Source: Lentimicrobiaceae bacterium (GTDB lineage Bacteria > Bacteroidota > Bacteroidia > Bacteroidales > Lentimicrobiaceae). Taken from it: a stretch of 64,000 nt of DNA. The DNA lies in assembly GCA_020636745.1 (NCBI GenBank), contig JACJXH010000001.1, forward strand, positions 1 to 64,000, in the 5' to 3' direction. Below are positions 23,229 through 33,087 of this stretch, piece after piece; within the stretch, counting starts at the first letter, position 1, and every line of letters begins with the position of its first letter. The position numbers were made by a program, and so were the translations under genes. The notes below the pieces were generated by a model that worked only from the letters and a program-made list of their open reading frames with translations, did no database searches and was not told the origin of the DNA.

Positions 23229-24497
23229 TTAATTTTCGCCGTCTTCTTCAAAAAACTTTTTTATCCCGTCAAAGAATGAAAGTCTTTGCTTTTTCCTGGG
23301 TTTAGTTGTTTCAGTTTCAGGTTCTGCTGACTGCAGGCTTTTTTCAAACCTTTGCAACCCGATAATGACCAGGCCGATGCCGGTAGCATACATGGGACTG
23401 GCCATTTCTTCCGGAACGCCAGGCGCCAGATGCTCATTGGGGTAGCCAATGCGGGTATCCATGCCGGTAATAAACTCGGTGAGCTGTGTAATGTGTTTTA
23501 ATTGTGCACCCCCACCTGTAAGAACAATGCCTGCAATGAGTTTTTTTTCAAAGCCTGAATTTTTGATTTCAAAATAGACGTGTTCTATAATTTCTTCCAT
23601 GCGGGCCTGAATGATGCTGGCCAGATTTTTGAGCGTAATTTCCTTGGGAGGACGACCACGCAGGCCGGGAATGGCCACAATCTCCTCGTCGCGGTTTTCA
23701 CTGGCCAGGGCTGAGCCGAACTTAACTTTTAAATCTTCGGCGTGCTTCTTAATAATGGTGCAGCCCTCTTTGATGTCTTCGGTTATGATGTCGCCACCAA
23801 AAGGGATAACAGCGGTATGTCTGACGATTCCATCCTGAAAAATGGCGATATCGGTTGTGCCGCCGCCAATGTCGACCAGTACTACACCGGCTTCTTTTTC
23901 TTCTTCGCTGAGCACAGCTTCGGCTGAGGCCAGAGGCTCAAGCAGTAAGGAGTCAACCTGAAGGTTGGCTTTTTTTATGCATTTGTAAATGTTTTTTGCA
24001 GCCATTGTCTGGCCCGAAATAATGTGGAAATTGGCCTCCAGTGTGTGGCCAAGCATTCCTTTGGGCTGCTTTATTCCGCTTTCGCCATCAATGGTATATT
24101 CCTGTGCAATAACATCGATTATCTCTTCGCCGGGGTTCATCGCCAGTTTATACATGTTTTCTGTCAATCCGTCGATGTCGGCCTGGCTTATTTCATTGTC
24201 ACTGTTGGTGCGGATAACCGAACCTCTGTATTGTATGCTTTTGATATGCTGACCTGCAATACCAACATTTACTGTAGCAATGTCAGAGTCGGAGCGGGCT
24301 TCAGCTTCTTTTACTGCCACGATGATGCTTTGCACAGTATCTTCGATATTGGCTACTACTCCCCGCTTTACTCCAATAGATTCAGTGCGGCCAAATCCAA
24401 GTATCTCAATTTTGCCGTTTTCGTTACGCTGACCAACAATTGCCGCTATTTTGGTAGTGCCTATATCAAGGCCTACTATTATTTCTGACCGTGCCAT
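23229..24497 (-). CDS. ftsA: Cell division protein FtsA
   Basis: 422 residues from the ATG at 24497 (MARSEIIVGLDIGTTKIAAIVG). This start lies 1 base after the ftsQ stop, while the longer frame would overlap ftsQ. FtsA is an actin-fold ATPase that tethers FtsZ to the membrane. Visible are phosphate-1 LDIGTTK near residue 11, the SHS2-type inserted 1C domain, phosphate-2 VVLVDIGGGTTDIAIF and the adenosine motif GIVLTGGGAQL. The C-terminus ends in an amphipathic segment (KKQRLSFFDGIKKFFEE) that should bind the membrane. Confidence 0.97.
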   Translation of the reverse strand: MARSEIIVGLDIGTTKIAAIVGQRNENGKIEILGFGRTESIGVKRGVVANIEDTVQSIIVAVKEAEARSDSDIATVNVGIAGQHIKSIQYRGSVIRTNSDNEISQADIDGLTENMYKLAMNPGEEIIDVIAQEYTIDGESGIKQPKGMLGHTLEANFHIISGQTMAAKNIYKCIKKANLQVDSLLLEPLASAEAVLSEEEKEAGVVLVDIGGGTTDIAIFQDGIVRHTAVIPFGGDIITEDIKEGCTIIKKHAEDLKVKFGSALASENRDEEIVAIPGLRGRPPKEITLKNLASIIQARMEEIIEHVYFEIKNSGFEKKLIAGIVLTGGGAQLKHITQLTEFITGMDTRIGYPNEHLAPGVPEEMASPMYATGIGLVIIGLQRFEKSLQSAEPETETTKPRKKQRLSFFDGIKKFFEEDGEN

Positions 24498-24498
24498 A

Positions 24499-25293
24499 TT
24501 ATAGTGATTTTGTACAAACAACCTGATTCCTGTATTTTAAATTAATCTCTTTGTATTGTGTCCAGGCGTTTTGTTTCATGCCCTGGGTGTAAAATGTTTT
24601 AAGCTTCGAAAGTTTACTCAATATTTCAACGGTGTCGCCTAACACGATGGTTTGCCTGCCGATTTTGGGTATAAGTTCAAGGTCGCCGGTGTTATTGAGA
24701 TAAATTTGCTCAACCATGGCATTGGTGAACGAGTCGCGTTGAACGGCCATTGAAGCTATGTATATTTTCTGCAGATCTGCCGGAAGTTGCTGATAAGCTT
24801 TCTTCCCGGCGTCATTGCTTTGTAATCCTCTGATTTTTTTTATGGGTTTGATATGGCCGTTGGCTATGACAACCCTTGCAGCATATTCGCTGCTAAGAGG
24901 CATTACAAATCCTTCATTGTCCATGTAAAACTGAGTGCCATTCATGTCAGAAACTCTAACAACAGGATTGCGCTGCAAAATATGTGCTTTTACTTTGCCA
25001 TTTACACCGATGGTTATGGTGGCCTCCTTGATATATGGATTCCTGTTGAGTAGTTTCTGAATCTTTACTGATTCAATATCGCCAATTTCATTGCCTCTGA
25101 CACGGATTTTTTCTCTGGTAATCTCTTGCCTGATATCTGATTGGGTGATGAGAGTTGGTGCATGATTGTAATCAACAACAATTTCAAACTCAGGGCAAAC
25201 CAGACTATCCTGTTTGGCATTGGCGAATATAAACAGGCTGGTCACCAATGCGACCAGTGCAACCCAAAATACAAGAGTCAGGATCTTTTTCAT
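24499..25293 (-). CDS. ftsQ: Cell division protein FtsQ/DivIB-like
   Basis: 264 residues from the ATG at 25293 (MKKILTLVFWVALVALVTSLFIFANAKQ). It is placed 1 base after the murC stop; a start 30 bases upstream would overlap murC. FtsQ is a bitopic division protein linking early and late divisome parts. It has a single membrane helix (about 4-24), then a periplasmic POTRA-like region (LITQSDIRQEI, KIQKLLNRNPYIKEATITIGVNGKVKAHILQRNPVVRV) and a beta domain. Sequence conservation is low in this family, but the order of elements and the murC-ftsQ-ftsA position support the call. Confidence 0.9.
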   Translation of the reverse strand: MKKILTLVFWVALVALVTSLFIFANAKQDSLVCPEFEIVVDYNHAPTLITQSDIRQEITREKIRVRGNEIGDIESVKIQKLLNRNPYIKEATITIGVNGKVKAHILQRNPVVRVSDMNGTQFYMDNEGFVMPLSSEYAARVVIANGHIKPIKKIRGLQSNDAGKKAYQQLPADLQKIYIASMAVQRDSFTNAMVEQIYLNNTGDLELIPKIGRQTIVLGDTVEILSKLSKLKTFYTQGMKQNAWTQYKEINLKYRNQVVCTKSL

Positions 25294-25294
25294 C

Positions 25295-26659
25295 TTAGTC
25301 CTCTGTTTGAAATAGTTTTTCAATATCGGCTACCATCAGATCAATGTCACCCGCTCCCAGTGTAAGCAGGATATCAGGTTTATGTTCTGATAATTCTTTT
25401 ATCACATCCTGTTTGCTGCACAGCATTTTGTCAGCGGTGGTGATGTTTTTCAGTATAAGCTCAGAATCAACTCCTTCAATCGGTAATTCACGGGCAGGGT
25501 AAATATTGAGCAGCATAACCTTGTCGAGCAGCGACAGGCTTTGGGCAAAACCAGCCGCAAAATCGCGGGTGCGGGTATAAAGGTGAGGCTGAAATATGCC
25601 CGTAATGTGCCGGTGAGGATACATGGCTCTTACAGCACCGATGCAGGCTTTCAATTCTTCAGGGTGATGAGCATAATCATCAATATATAACAGCCCTGAT
25701 TGGTTAATGCGGTGGTCAAATCTTCTTTTTACACCTTCAAAAGTGTTGATACCTTTAATAATTTCTTCGTTGCTTGCTCCGCAAAGCCAGGCCGCAGCAG
25801 CCGCAGCAATGCTGTTTTCAACATTAAACAGTCCCGGAAGCCCCGGATTCAGATGCTCAATAATCCCATCAGGGGTCTTCAGGCTAAATGAATAACAGGC
25901 ATCGCGGAGCTGAAGACCGATGGCCATAAAATCGGCCTGATCAGTTACAGCATAAGTGTATTTGCTGACCCGCTCTTTTATTTTTTCAGGCAAGGTTATG
26001 CCCTGCTTAACCAAAAGAAATCCGCCTTGTTCAATATTGGCGGTAAAATCGGCAAATGAATCCAGCAGTTGTGCGTGTGTTTTATATATGTCAAGGTGGT
26101 CGGCATCGGTGGCTGTAACTATTGCCAGATATGGGAAAAGTTTGAGAAACGACCTGTCAAATTCATCTGCTTCAGCAACCATGAAGTTACTCTGAGGGTT
26201 CAGGAGCAGGTTTGAATTGTAATTTTTGGCTATTCCACCAAGGAATGCAGTGCATCCCATTTCAGACGGAAACAGAATGTGTGAAAGCATGGTGGTAACG
26301 GTGGTTTTACCATGTGTTCCGGCTATGGCCAGTGTTTTTTTTGCTGAAGTTATTTCGCCAAGTAAAGCTGAGCGCTTTATCATGGGAATGTTTTTCAGTT
26401 TCAGGAACTGAAATTCGCCAAGGTCTGCAGGAACTGCCGGTGTATATACAACCAAAGAGGTTTCAGCCGGAATCAGCTCAGGCCGATCTTCATAGTGAAT
26501 GACAATACCTTCAGCTTCGAGTTGAGAGGTGAGTGTTGTAGGCGTTTTGTCATATCCATGCACATTTACCCCGGCTTTTTTCAAATAGCGCGCCAGGGCA
26601 CTCATACCGATGCCTCCGATACCCAAAAAATAAACAGTCCCGAGCGTTTCTATGTTCAC
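25295..26659 (-). CDS. murC: UDP-N-acetylmuramate-L-alanine ligase
   Basis: 454 residues. MurC adds L-alanine to UDP-MurNAc with ATP, the first stem-peptide step, in the cytoplasm. The N-terminal Rossmann-like domain has FLGIGGIGMSALA (11-23), and the ATP loop GTHGKTT is at 114-120. The Mur-ligase central motif (EADEFDRSFL) and a YIDDYAHHPEE element of the C-terminal domain follow. It starts 1 base from the murG stop and is part of the dcw operon. Confidence 0.97.
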   Translation of the reverse strand: MNIETLGTVYFLGIGGIGMSALARYLKKAGVNVHGYDKTPTTLTSQLEAEGIVIHYEDRPELIPAETSLVVYTPAVPADLGEFQFLKLKNIPMIKRSALLGEITSAKKTLAIAGTHGKTTVTTMLSHILFPSEMGCTAFLGGIAKNYNSNLLLNPQSNFMVAEADEFDRSFLKLFPYLAIVTATDADHLDIYKTHAQLLDSFADFTANIEQGGFLLVKQGITLPEKIKERVSKYTYAVTDQADFMAIGLQLRDACYSFSLKTPDGIIEHLNPGLPGLFNVENSIAAAAAAWLCGASNEEIIKGINTFEGVKRRFDHRINQSGLLYIDDYAHHPEELKACIGAVRAMYPHRHITGIFQPHLYTRTRDFAAGFAQSLSLLDKVMLLNIYPARELPIEGVDSELILKNITTADKMLCSKQDVIKELSEHKPDILLTLGAGDIDLMVADIEKLFQTED

Positions 26660-26660
26660 G

Positions 26661-27782
26661 TTATGCGTTTTGATGTTCCTGAATACATTGCATGATTACC
26701 TCAGCAATGCGCTGTGCCGAATTGAGTTGCGCAAGCTGAAGAATGTTTTTTTTCAAAGTTTCCTGATGTGCTTTATTAAATGCCAGATCAACTGTGGTGG
26801 CAACCAGTGAAGAAGGTGCGTCAGCATCCTTTACGATTAAGGCAGCATCTTTTGATACCAGAGCCATGGCATTTTTTGTCTGATGGTCTTCAGCGACATT
26901 CGGCGAAGGAACCAGAATACTGGGCTTGCCTGTGATGCAAAGCTCAGAAATGGCGATGGCTCCGGCGCGCGAAATAACGATATCAGCGGCTGCATAGGCC
27001 ATATCCATGCGGGTGATAAAGGCAAATTGTCTGACGCCTGCTTTTTCAAAAGGGATGACTGCCATTGCAGCCTGTTCGGCATAGTTTTTTCCTGTTTGCC
27101 AGATAAGCTGAATGTGCTGATCTGTCAACTCTTTCAGTCCACTGTGCAGACTTTGGTTTATGGTACGGGCACCCAGGCTTCCGCCAACTGCCAAAACTAC
27201 TGGTTTTGAAGCGTCAAGGCCAAAGAATTTAAGTGCTTCTTCACGGCTTACTTGTTGGTTGGCAATATCTTTACGAACAGGATTTCCGGTCACAATCAGT
27301 TTGCTCTGCGGAAAATATTTTTCCATACCGGGGTAAGCAACACAAATTTTTCTGGCTTTTCCTGCCAGCATTTTATTGGTAATGCCCGGATATGAATTCT
27401 GCTCCTGCAGGATGGTAGGAATGCCGGAGAGGGCAGCTGCTCTGATGGTTGGCCCGCTGGCATAACCACCTACGCCAATGGCTGCATCGGGCTTAAAACG
27501 CCTGATAATCTGATGGGCTTTCAGATTGCTGTGTATCAGTTTTAGAGGGATTAACAGGTTTTTAAGTGTGAGGCTGCGTTGAATGCCGCTAATCCATAAA
27601 GCTTCAATTTCATAACCGGCAGCAGGTACTTTTTCCATTTCCATACGGCCTTCGGCGCCCACAAAGAGAATGCTTACTCCGGGAATAGCCTGCTTGAGCG
27701 CATCAGCAATGGCAATGGCCGGAAAAATATGTCCCCCGGTTCCTCCTCCGCTTATGATTATTCTGGTCTCAGGCGATAGCAT
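26661..27782 (-). CDS. murG: UDP-GlcNAc:lipid I N-acetylglucosaminyltransferase
   Basis: 373 residues from the ATG at 27782. This start puts the glycine-rich GGGTGGH loop at 12-18, as in other MurG proteins, and gives a 14-base overlap with ftsW. The longer frame adds a lysine-rich stretch that merely translates the ftsW tail. MurG transfers GlcNAc from UDP-GlcNAc to lipid I, making lipid II on the inner membrane face. Other marks are GGYASGPTIRAA, QEQNSYPGITNK, VGGSLGARTINQ and the GAIAISELCITGKPSILVPSP sugar-nucleotide site. Confidence 0.97.
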   Translation of the reverse strand: MLSPETRIIISGGGTGGHIFPAIAIADALKQAIPGVSILFVGAEGRMEMEKVPAAGYEIEALWISGIQRSLTLKNLLIPLKLIHSNLKAHQIIRRFKPDAAIGVGGYASGPTIRAAALSGIPTILQEQNSYPGITNKMLAGKARKICVAYPGMEKYFPQSKLIVTGNPVRKDIANQQVSREEALKFFGLDASKPVVLAVGGSLGARTINQSLHSGLKELTDQHIQLIWQTGKNYAEQAAMAVIPFEKAGVRQFAFITRMDMAYAAADIVISRAGAIAISELCITGKPSILVPSPNVAEDHQTKNAMALVSKDAALIVKDADAPSSLVATTVDLAFNKAHQETLKKNILQLAQLNSAQRIAEVIMQCIQEHQNA

Positions 27783-28968
27783 GCTCAGGTGTTTTGGGTT
27801 CTTTACTTTCTTTATTTTCTTTAGCTTCTTTTTCTGCATTCTCTGATTCTTCGATTTCGCGGCTTACACTCAGAATAATGCCAATAGCTATACTTGTAAA
27901 CCAGATGGAAGTACCTCCCATACTGATGAGTGGCAGCGTTTGCCCCGTTACCGGAAGAAGGTTTACAGCCACCATCATGTTAACCATTCCCTGGAAAACA
28001 AGGCTGAATGCAACCCCGAAAGTGAGAAATGCTGCAAAATTACGAGGACTTTTAATTACAATTTTAATGGCCCTGAATAATAATACGAGGTAAAGTAATA
28101 CAACGATAATTCCACCAATGATGCCATATTCTTCGATGATGATGGCATAGATAAAGTCGGAGTAGGGGTGGGGTAAAAAGTTTTTTTGCGTTGAATTACC
28201 CGGCATTTTCCCCAATAAACCGCCGGTAGCAATGGCAATTTTGGCCTGCTCAACCTGATAATTGGCATCACTGTCGCCACTGGTGTAACTTTCAATACGT
28301 GTTTGCCACGTTCCTATACGACCGTTGAGTTTAGGTGTATTTATGGCCAATGCTATAAGTAAAATGAAGCTTACCACACCAACGCCCACTAAAATTAACA
28401 GATATTTGAATTTAACCCTGCCAACGAACATCAACACCAAACAGGTGGTAAAAATAAGCGCGGCTGTTGAAAAATTGGCGGGTAATATCAGTAAAGTGAT
28501 GATGACAACAGGAATCATAATAGAGATAAAACCCTTCCGGAAGTCTTCAACATCATCCTGTTTTTTGGCAAGCAAGCGGGCAACGAAAATGATGAGGGCT
28601 AATTTGGCAAAATCAGAAGGCTGAAATGTGATGTTTATCAAAGGTAAAGTATACCAGCGGCTTGCTTCATTCAGATTGGTTCCGAAAAGAAGTGTGTAGG
28701 CAAGTAAAGGCACAGAGATATAAATCCCTAATTGGGAAATCCGGGCGTAATATTTGTAAGGTATTTTGTGCGCAAGAAACATCAAACCAAATCCAAGTAA
28801 GAGAATGCCTGTGTGCTTGATAAAATAGTATTCGGTATTTCCTGACTGATATTTATAAGCCAAAGTGCCGGTTGAACTGTACACCGCCAGGATCGAAAAT
28901 ATAGATAGTATAAATACAACTATCCAGATAGTTTTATCGCCTTTGATGTTATTTAATATAGCTTTCAT
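27769..28968 (-). CDS. ftsW: SEDS peptidoglycan glycosyltransferase FtsW
   Basis: 399 residues with about ten membrane helices. FtsW polymerises lipid II into septal glycan strands together with FtsI. Visible SEDS features are the early VYSSTG motif, FQPSDFAKLALIIFVA, the large extracytoplasmic loop with GGLLGKMPGNSTQKNFLPHPYSDFIYAIIIEEYG, and LPVTGQTLPLISMGGTS near the end. The highly charged C-terminal tail (ENAEKEAKENKESKE) is cytoplasmic. The position between murD and murG identifies it as FtsW and not RodA. Confidence 0.96.
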   Translation of the reverse strand: MKAILNNIKGDKTIWIVVFILSIFSILAVYSSTGTLAYKYQSGNTEYYFIKHTGILLLGFGLMFLAHKIPYKYYARISQLGIYISVPLLAYTLLFGTNLNEASRWYTLPLINITFQPSDFAKLALIIFVARLLAKKQDDVEDFRKGFISIMIPVVIITLLILPANFSTAALIFTTCLVLMFVGRVKFKYLLILVGVGVVSFILLIALAINTPKLNGRIGTWQTRIESYTSGDSDANYQVEQAKIAIATGGLLGKMPGNSTQKNFLPHPYSDFIYAIIIEEYGIIGGIIVVLLYLVLLFRAIKIVIKSPRNFAAFLTFGVAFSLVFQGMVNMMVAVNLLPVTGQTLPLISMGGTSIWFTSIAIGIILSVSREIEESENAEKEAKENKESKEPKTPEHAIA

Positions 28969-28983
28969 ACCGGTATTGAATGG

Positions 28984-30327
28984 CTAAAGGGATTTTACTG
29001 CAGCTTTAAATTTTCGTCCTCTGTCTTCGTAGTTTTCAAACAAATCGAAGCTGGCACAGGCCGGCGATAGCAACACTGCATCACCTTTGCGGGCCAGATA
29101 GTATGCAATATTAACGGCTTCTTCGGCCGATTGTGCTTCGTTTATGATCTCTACCTTGTCCTTAAAGGCATCAATCAGCTTCTCATTGTCAGTTCCAAGG
29201 CAAACAATGGCCTTCACTTTTTGCTGAACCAAATCATACAGTTTTGTATAATCATTGCCTTTGTCGATTCCACCGGCAATCCATACAATTTTTTTGTTAA
29301 GGGATTCCAGTGCGTACCAGGCCGAATTGATATTGGTTGCCTTGGAGTCATTAATAAACTCAATCCCGTGAATATTTGCTACAAATTCCAGTCGGTGTTC
29401 AACATTCTGAAAATCCGACAAACATTCCTTAATTGTTTCCTTACGGATGTCAACCAGGCGGGCTGCCACGCCTGCAGCCATCGAGTTGTAAATATTGTGC
29501 TTGCCTTGCAATGCCAGTTCTTCTAAAGTCATATCGAACTTGTCCCCTTTTATGTTAAATTCTATTTTTTGATTCTCACTAAATGCTCCGTTGCTGATTG
29601 GCTTACGGATACTAATCGGGTATGCACCCTGTGTTAATTTTAATTGTCCGAATCGTTGGTTGAGTATTTCATCATCGCAACACCAGATTACGGCATCATT
29701 TTCTGACTGGTTTTGTAAAATGCGCATCTTTGAATCGGCATATTTGCTGAAATCATTGTCATACCGATCGAGATGATCCGGTGTGATGTTGAGCAATATG
29801 GCGATATCGGCTTTAAACCGGTACATGCCATCGAGCTGAAAACTGCTTAGCTCAATCACATAGTAATCGTGTTCTTCACTGGCAACCTGACGGGCAAAAC
29901 TTTTACCTACGTTTCCTGCAAGACCGGCATTCAGGCCGGCTTTTTGCAGCATATGCCAAATGAGCATGGTTGTTGTTGTTTTGCCATTGCTGCCTGTAAT
30001 GCAGATTTTTTTGGCATTTGTATACCTGCCTGCAAATTCAATTTCAGAGATAACCGGGATGCCTTTAGCCAATGCAGCTGCAACTACAGGAGCCTTGTCG
30101 GGTATTCCGGGGCTTTTAATAATTTCATCAGCCGACAGAATCAGTTGTTCAGAATGTTTGTTCTCTTCAAAATCAATACCTGCCTCTGTGAGTGTAATCT
30201 TGAAATCGTTTCTGATGAAACCATAGTCTGATACAAATACACTTATCCCCTTGCTTTTGGCAAGCAGTGCAGCGCCAACTCCGCTTTCAGCAGCGCCCAA
30301 TACCACAACCCGGGGATGAGAATTCAT
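28984..30327 (-). CDS. murD: UDP-N-acetylmuramoyl-L-alanine-D-glutamate ligase
   Basis: 447 residues. MurD adds D-glutamate to UDP-MurNAc-L-Ala with ATP. It has the N-terminal VVVLGAAESGVGAALLAK, the KSPGIP motif of the UDP-binding domain (71-76), the ATP loop GSNGKTT at 112-118, and the C-terminal WIAGGIDKGNDY and LLSPACASFDLFENYEDRG, typical for MurD. It ends 15 bases before ftsW and starts 2 bases after mraY. Confidence 0.97.
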   Translation of the reverse strand: MNSHPRVVVLGAAESGVGAALLAKSKGISVFVSDYGFIRNDFKITLTEAGIDFEENKHSEQLILSADEIIKSPGIPDKAPVVAAALAKGIPVISEIEFAGRYTNAKKICITGSNGKTTTTMLIWHMLQKAGLNAGLAGNVGKSFARQVASEEHDYYVIELSSFQLDGMYRFKADIAILLNITPDHLDRYDNDFSKYADSKMRILQNQSENDAVIWCCDDEILNQRFGQLKLTQGAYPISIRKPISNGAFSENQKIEFNIKGDKFDMTLEELALQGKHNIYNSMAAGVAARLVDIRKETIKECLSDFQNVEHRLEFVANIHGIEFINDSKATNINSAWYALESLNKKIVWIAGGIDKGNDYTKLYDLVQQKVKAIVCLGTDNEKLIDAFKDKVEIINEAQSAEEAVNIAYYLARKGDAVLLSPACASFDLFENYEDRGRKFKAAVKSL

Positions 30328-30329
30328 GA

Positions 30330-31583
30330 TTACCTGATTTTTAAGGTGATGATTGTTAAAACTGCAAGCATGATTCCTACAATGAAGAATCTTTGTACGA
30401 TTTTAGGTTCCTTATAGCCTAGTTTCTGAAAATGATGATGCAAAGGCGACATCAGAAACAACCTTTTGCCTTCGCCATATTTTCTTTTTGTGCGCTTGAA
30501 GTAGCTTACTTGTAGAACTACTGAAAGGTTTTCGGCCAGAAAAATTCCACAAAGTATAGGTATAAGAAGCTCTTTCCGGATCATGATGGCCAGTACTGCA
30601 ATAATTCCTCCTAATGCCAGCGAGCCGGTATCACCCATAAAAACCTGCGCAGGATAAGTGTTGTACCATAGAAATCCGGTGCAGGCGCCAACAAAAGCAC
30701 TGACAAAAATTGAAAGCTCTCCTGTATTTGGCAGATACATGATGTTGAGGTAATCGGCAAATACTATATTGCCCGATACCCAGGCAAGCAGGCCCAGCGT
30801 AACCCCGATAATGGCCGATGTGCCTGTCGCTAACCCGTCAATGCCATCGGTTAAATTGGCTCCATTTGATACAGCAGTTATAATAAGAATAACGATGGGT
30901 ACAAAAATTAGCCAGGCATTGTCCATGACCTTTTTGCCGAAAGGCTTCAGCAAAATGGCATAATCAAATTCATTGTTTTTGAAAAACGGAATGGTGGTTT
31001 TAGTCGATTTTTTACTCTGGCGCGAAAATTTTTGCTGGTGATCTTTTACTTGTTCAAATTCGCTCAGATTTGAGGCCGAACGTGAACTTGTCTGCGCAAT
31101 TTTTTCTCTGATTACTACACCCTCATGAAAATAAAGTGTGAAACCAACAATTACTCCGATTACAACCTGTCCAAGAATTTTAAACTTTCCGGCAAGTCCC
31201 TTTTTGTCATGCCTGAACACCTTGATATAATCATCAAGAAACCCGATAAAACCAAGCCAGATGGTTGTAACCAGTATGAGAATGATATAGATATTGTTGA
31301 GTTTGGCAAATAAAATGGTAGGGATAACAATGGCACCCAGAATAATCAATCCTCCCATGGTTGGAGTTCCTTGTTTTTCTTTTTGTCCGTCAAGCCCAAG
31401 ATCGCGAACGGTTTCACCAACTTGTTTTTTTTGCAGGTATTTAATCAGTGACTTTCCAAAAAGCAAAGAAATGGTCAACGATGTTATGATAGCAAGCGCT
31501 GCCCTGAAAGATATATACTGAAACATACCCGAGCCGGGCAGGTCGTAAGCTTTATCAAGATAATCAAACAAATAATAGAGCAT
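30330..31583 (-). CDS. mraY: Phospho-MurNAc-pentapeptide transferase
   Basis: 417 residues, longer than E. coli MraY (360). MraY moves phospho-MurNAc-pentapeptide onto undecaprenyl phosphate to form lipid I. It has many membrane helices, QGTPTMGGLIIL near 71-82, the catalytic aspartates in FLDDYIKV (115-122) and NLTDGIDGLA (243-252), and the C-terminal histidine-rich SPLHHHF. The extra length is a soluble insert at about 155-215 (KIAQTSSRSASNLSEFEQ onward), a feature I associate with Bacteroidota MraY. Confidence 0.97.
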   Translation of the reverse strand: MLYYLFDYLDKAYDLPGSGMFQYISFRAALAIITSLTISLLFGKSLIKYLQKKQVGETVRDLGLDGQKEKQGTPTMGGLIILGAIVIPTILFAKLNNIYIILILVTTIWLGFIGFLDDYIKVFRHDKKGLAGKFKILGQVVIGVIVGFTLYFHEGVVIREKIAQTSSRSASNLSEFEQVKDHQQKFSRQSKKSTKTTIPFFKNNEFDYAILLKPFGKKVMDNAWLIFVPIVILIITAVSNGANLTDGIDGLATGTSAIIGVTLGLLAWVSGNIVFADYLNIMYLPNTGELSIFVSAFVGACTGFLWYNTYPAQVFMGDTGSLALGGIIAVLAIMIRKELLIPILCGIFLAENLSVVLQVSYFKRTKRKYGEGKRLFLMSPLHHHFQKLGYKEPKIVQRFFIVGIMLAVLTIITLKIR

Positions 31584-31595
31584 AGCAGTGTTGTT

Positions 31596-33071
31596 TTAAG
31601 AACCTTGTTCGGTTTGCTGGTCTTTGAAAAAATCAGTCAGAATTTCCCTGTCGTCAAAGTGGTGTTTAACGCCTTTGATTTCCTGATATGTTTCGTGCCC
31701 CTTACCGGCAACCAGTATGATGTCATCTTTAGCAGCCATAGTGCAGGCTGTGCGGATTGCTTCCCGCCTGTCGGATATAACCAGACAAAATTTTGCCTTA
31801 CCGGGTGAAATACCGGCCCGCATATCATTGAGAATGTCTTCCGGGTTTTCACTTCGGGGGTTGTCTGAAGTGAGAATCGTCAGGCTGCTGTTTTCTACTG
31901 CAATGGCTGCCATAACAGGTCGTTTGGTTTTGTCACGATCTCCTCCTGCTCCTACTACGGTAATTAATTTGCCATTGCCGCCTCTGATGGCGTTAATTGT
32001 GCTGATAACATTTGAAAGTGCATCAGGAGTGTGTGCGTAGTCTACAATGCCAATTACCCCCTGTGGCGATTTTATATACTGAAAGCGGCCGTCAACTGGC
32101 TCAAGCCTGCTGAGTTCAGTTAAACATTCGCCTGGCTTTATCCCCAGTGAAATGGCAGTCGCATAAATGCTTAGCAAATTATAGGCGTTAAAGTTTCCAA
32201 CCAACCGGCACCAAACTTCCTGGTTGTTGATTCTGAGCAGTAAGCCGTCGAAATGATTTTCAATGATTTTGCAATGGAAATCGGCAGGCCTTTTAACAGC
32301 CAGTGTTTTTACTGTTGCCCTGGTGTTTTGAGCCATTACAAGTCCATTGCGGTCATCGGTATTGACCAGTGCAAAAGCTTCCGCAGGTAAATTGTCAAAA
32401 AAGCTTTTTTTAGCAGCCAGATATGCATCAAAAGTTTTATGAAAATCCAGGTGATCGTGGGTCAGATTGGTAAACACACCTCCGGAAAAACGTATTCCGG
32501 CAATCCGGTTTTGCACAACAGCATGAGAGCTTACTTCCATAAAGCAATACGCACAACCTTCATCTGCCATTGTTCTTAACATTTGGTTTAAAGCGACAGC
32601 ATCAGGGGTTGTATGGGTAGCTTGAATTTCTTTACGGTTTATCATGTTTCTGACCGTTGAAAGCAAGCCTGTTTTATATCCCAAATTAAGAAACATCTGA
32701 TAAAGTAAGGTGGCAGTTGTCGTCTTCCCGTTTGTACCCGTAATGCCTACAATTTTTATTTCATGTGAAGGATTGTCGTAAAAGTTTGAAGCTACAATTC
32801 CCAAAGCTTTGCTGCTGTCGCTTACTTCAACATAACAAACATCAGGCTTGGTTATATCGGGTATTTTTTCGCAGATAATGGCTTTTACACCCGCTTCAAT
32901 TACCTGATTGATGTATTGATGACCGTCGGTTTGTGTTCCTTTAACAGCAACAAAAAGCGAGTGCCTGTCTACACGGCGCGAGTCGAATACCACTGCATCA
33001 ACCATGGCTTCTGAGCTGCCGGCTATGCGGTTGATGCTGGTTTTGTATAATATGTCTTTAAGTGCTTTCAA
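31596..33071 (-). CDS. murE: UDP-MurNAc-L-Ala-D-Glu:meso-diaminopimelate ligase
   Basis: 491 residues. MurE adds the third residue of the stem peptide. The ATP loop GTNGKTT is at 112-118, the carbamylated-lysine region follows (TNLTHDHLDFHKTFDAYLAAK), and the motif DNPR is at 403-406. In this family DNPR marks specificity for meso-diaminopimelate over lysine, so the cell wall is predicted to be of the Gram-negative A1-gamma type. It is flanked closely by ftsI (upstream) and mraY (downstream). Confidence 0.97.
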   Translation of the reverse strand: MKALKDILYKTSINRIAGSSEAMVDAVVFDSRRVDRHSLFVAVKGTQTDGHQYINQVIEAGVKAIICEKIPDITKPDVCYVEVSDSSKALGIVASNFYDNPSHEIKIVGITGTNGKTTTATLLYQMFLNLGYKTGLLSTVRNMINRKEIQATHTTPDAVALNQMLRTMADEGCAYCFMEVSSHAVVQNRIAGIRFSGGVFTNLTHDHLDFHKTFDAYLAAKKSFFDNLPAEAFALVNTDDRNGLVMAQNTRATVKTLAVKRPADFHCKIIENHFDGLLLRINNQEVWCRLVGNFNAYNLLSIYATAISLGIKPGECLTELSRLEPVDGRFQYIKSPQGVIGIVDYAHTPDALSNVISTINAIRGGNGKLITVVGAGGDRDKTKRPVMAAIAVENSSLTILTSDNPRSENPEDILNDMRAGISPGKAKFCLVISDRREAIRTACTMAAKDDIILVAGKGHETYQEIKGVKHHFDDREILTDFFKDQQTEQGS

Positions 33072-33087
33072 TTTTCAAACCTTTGTT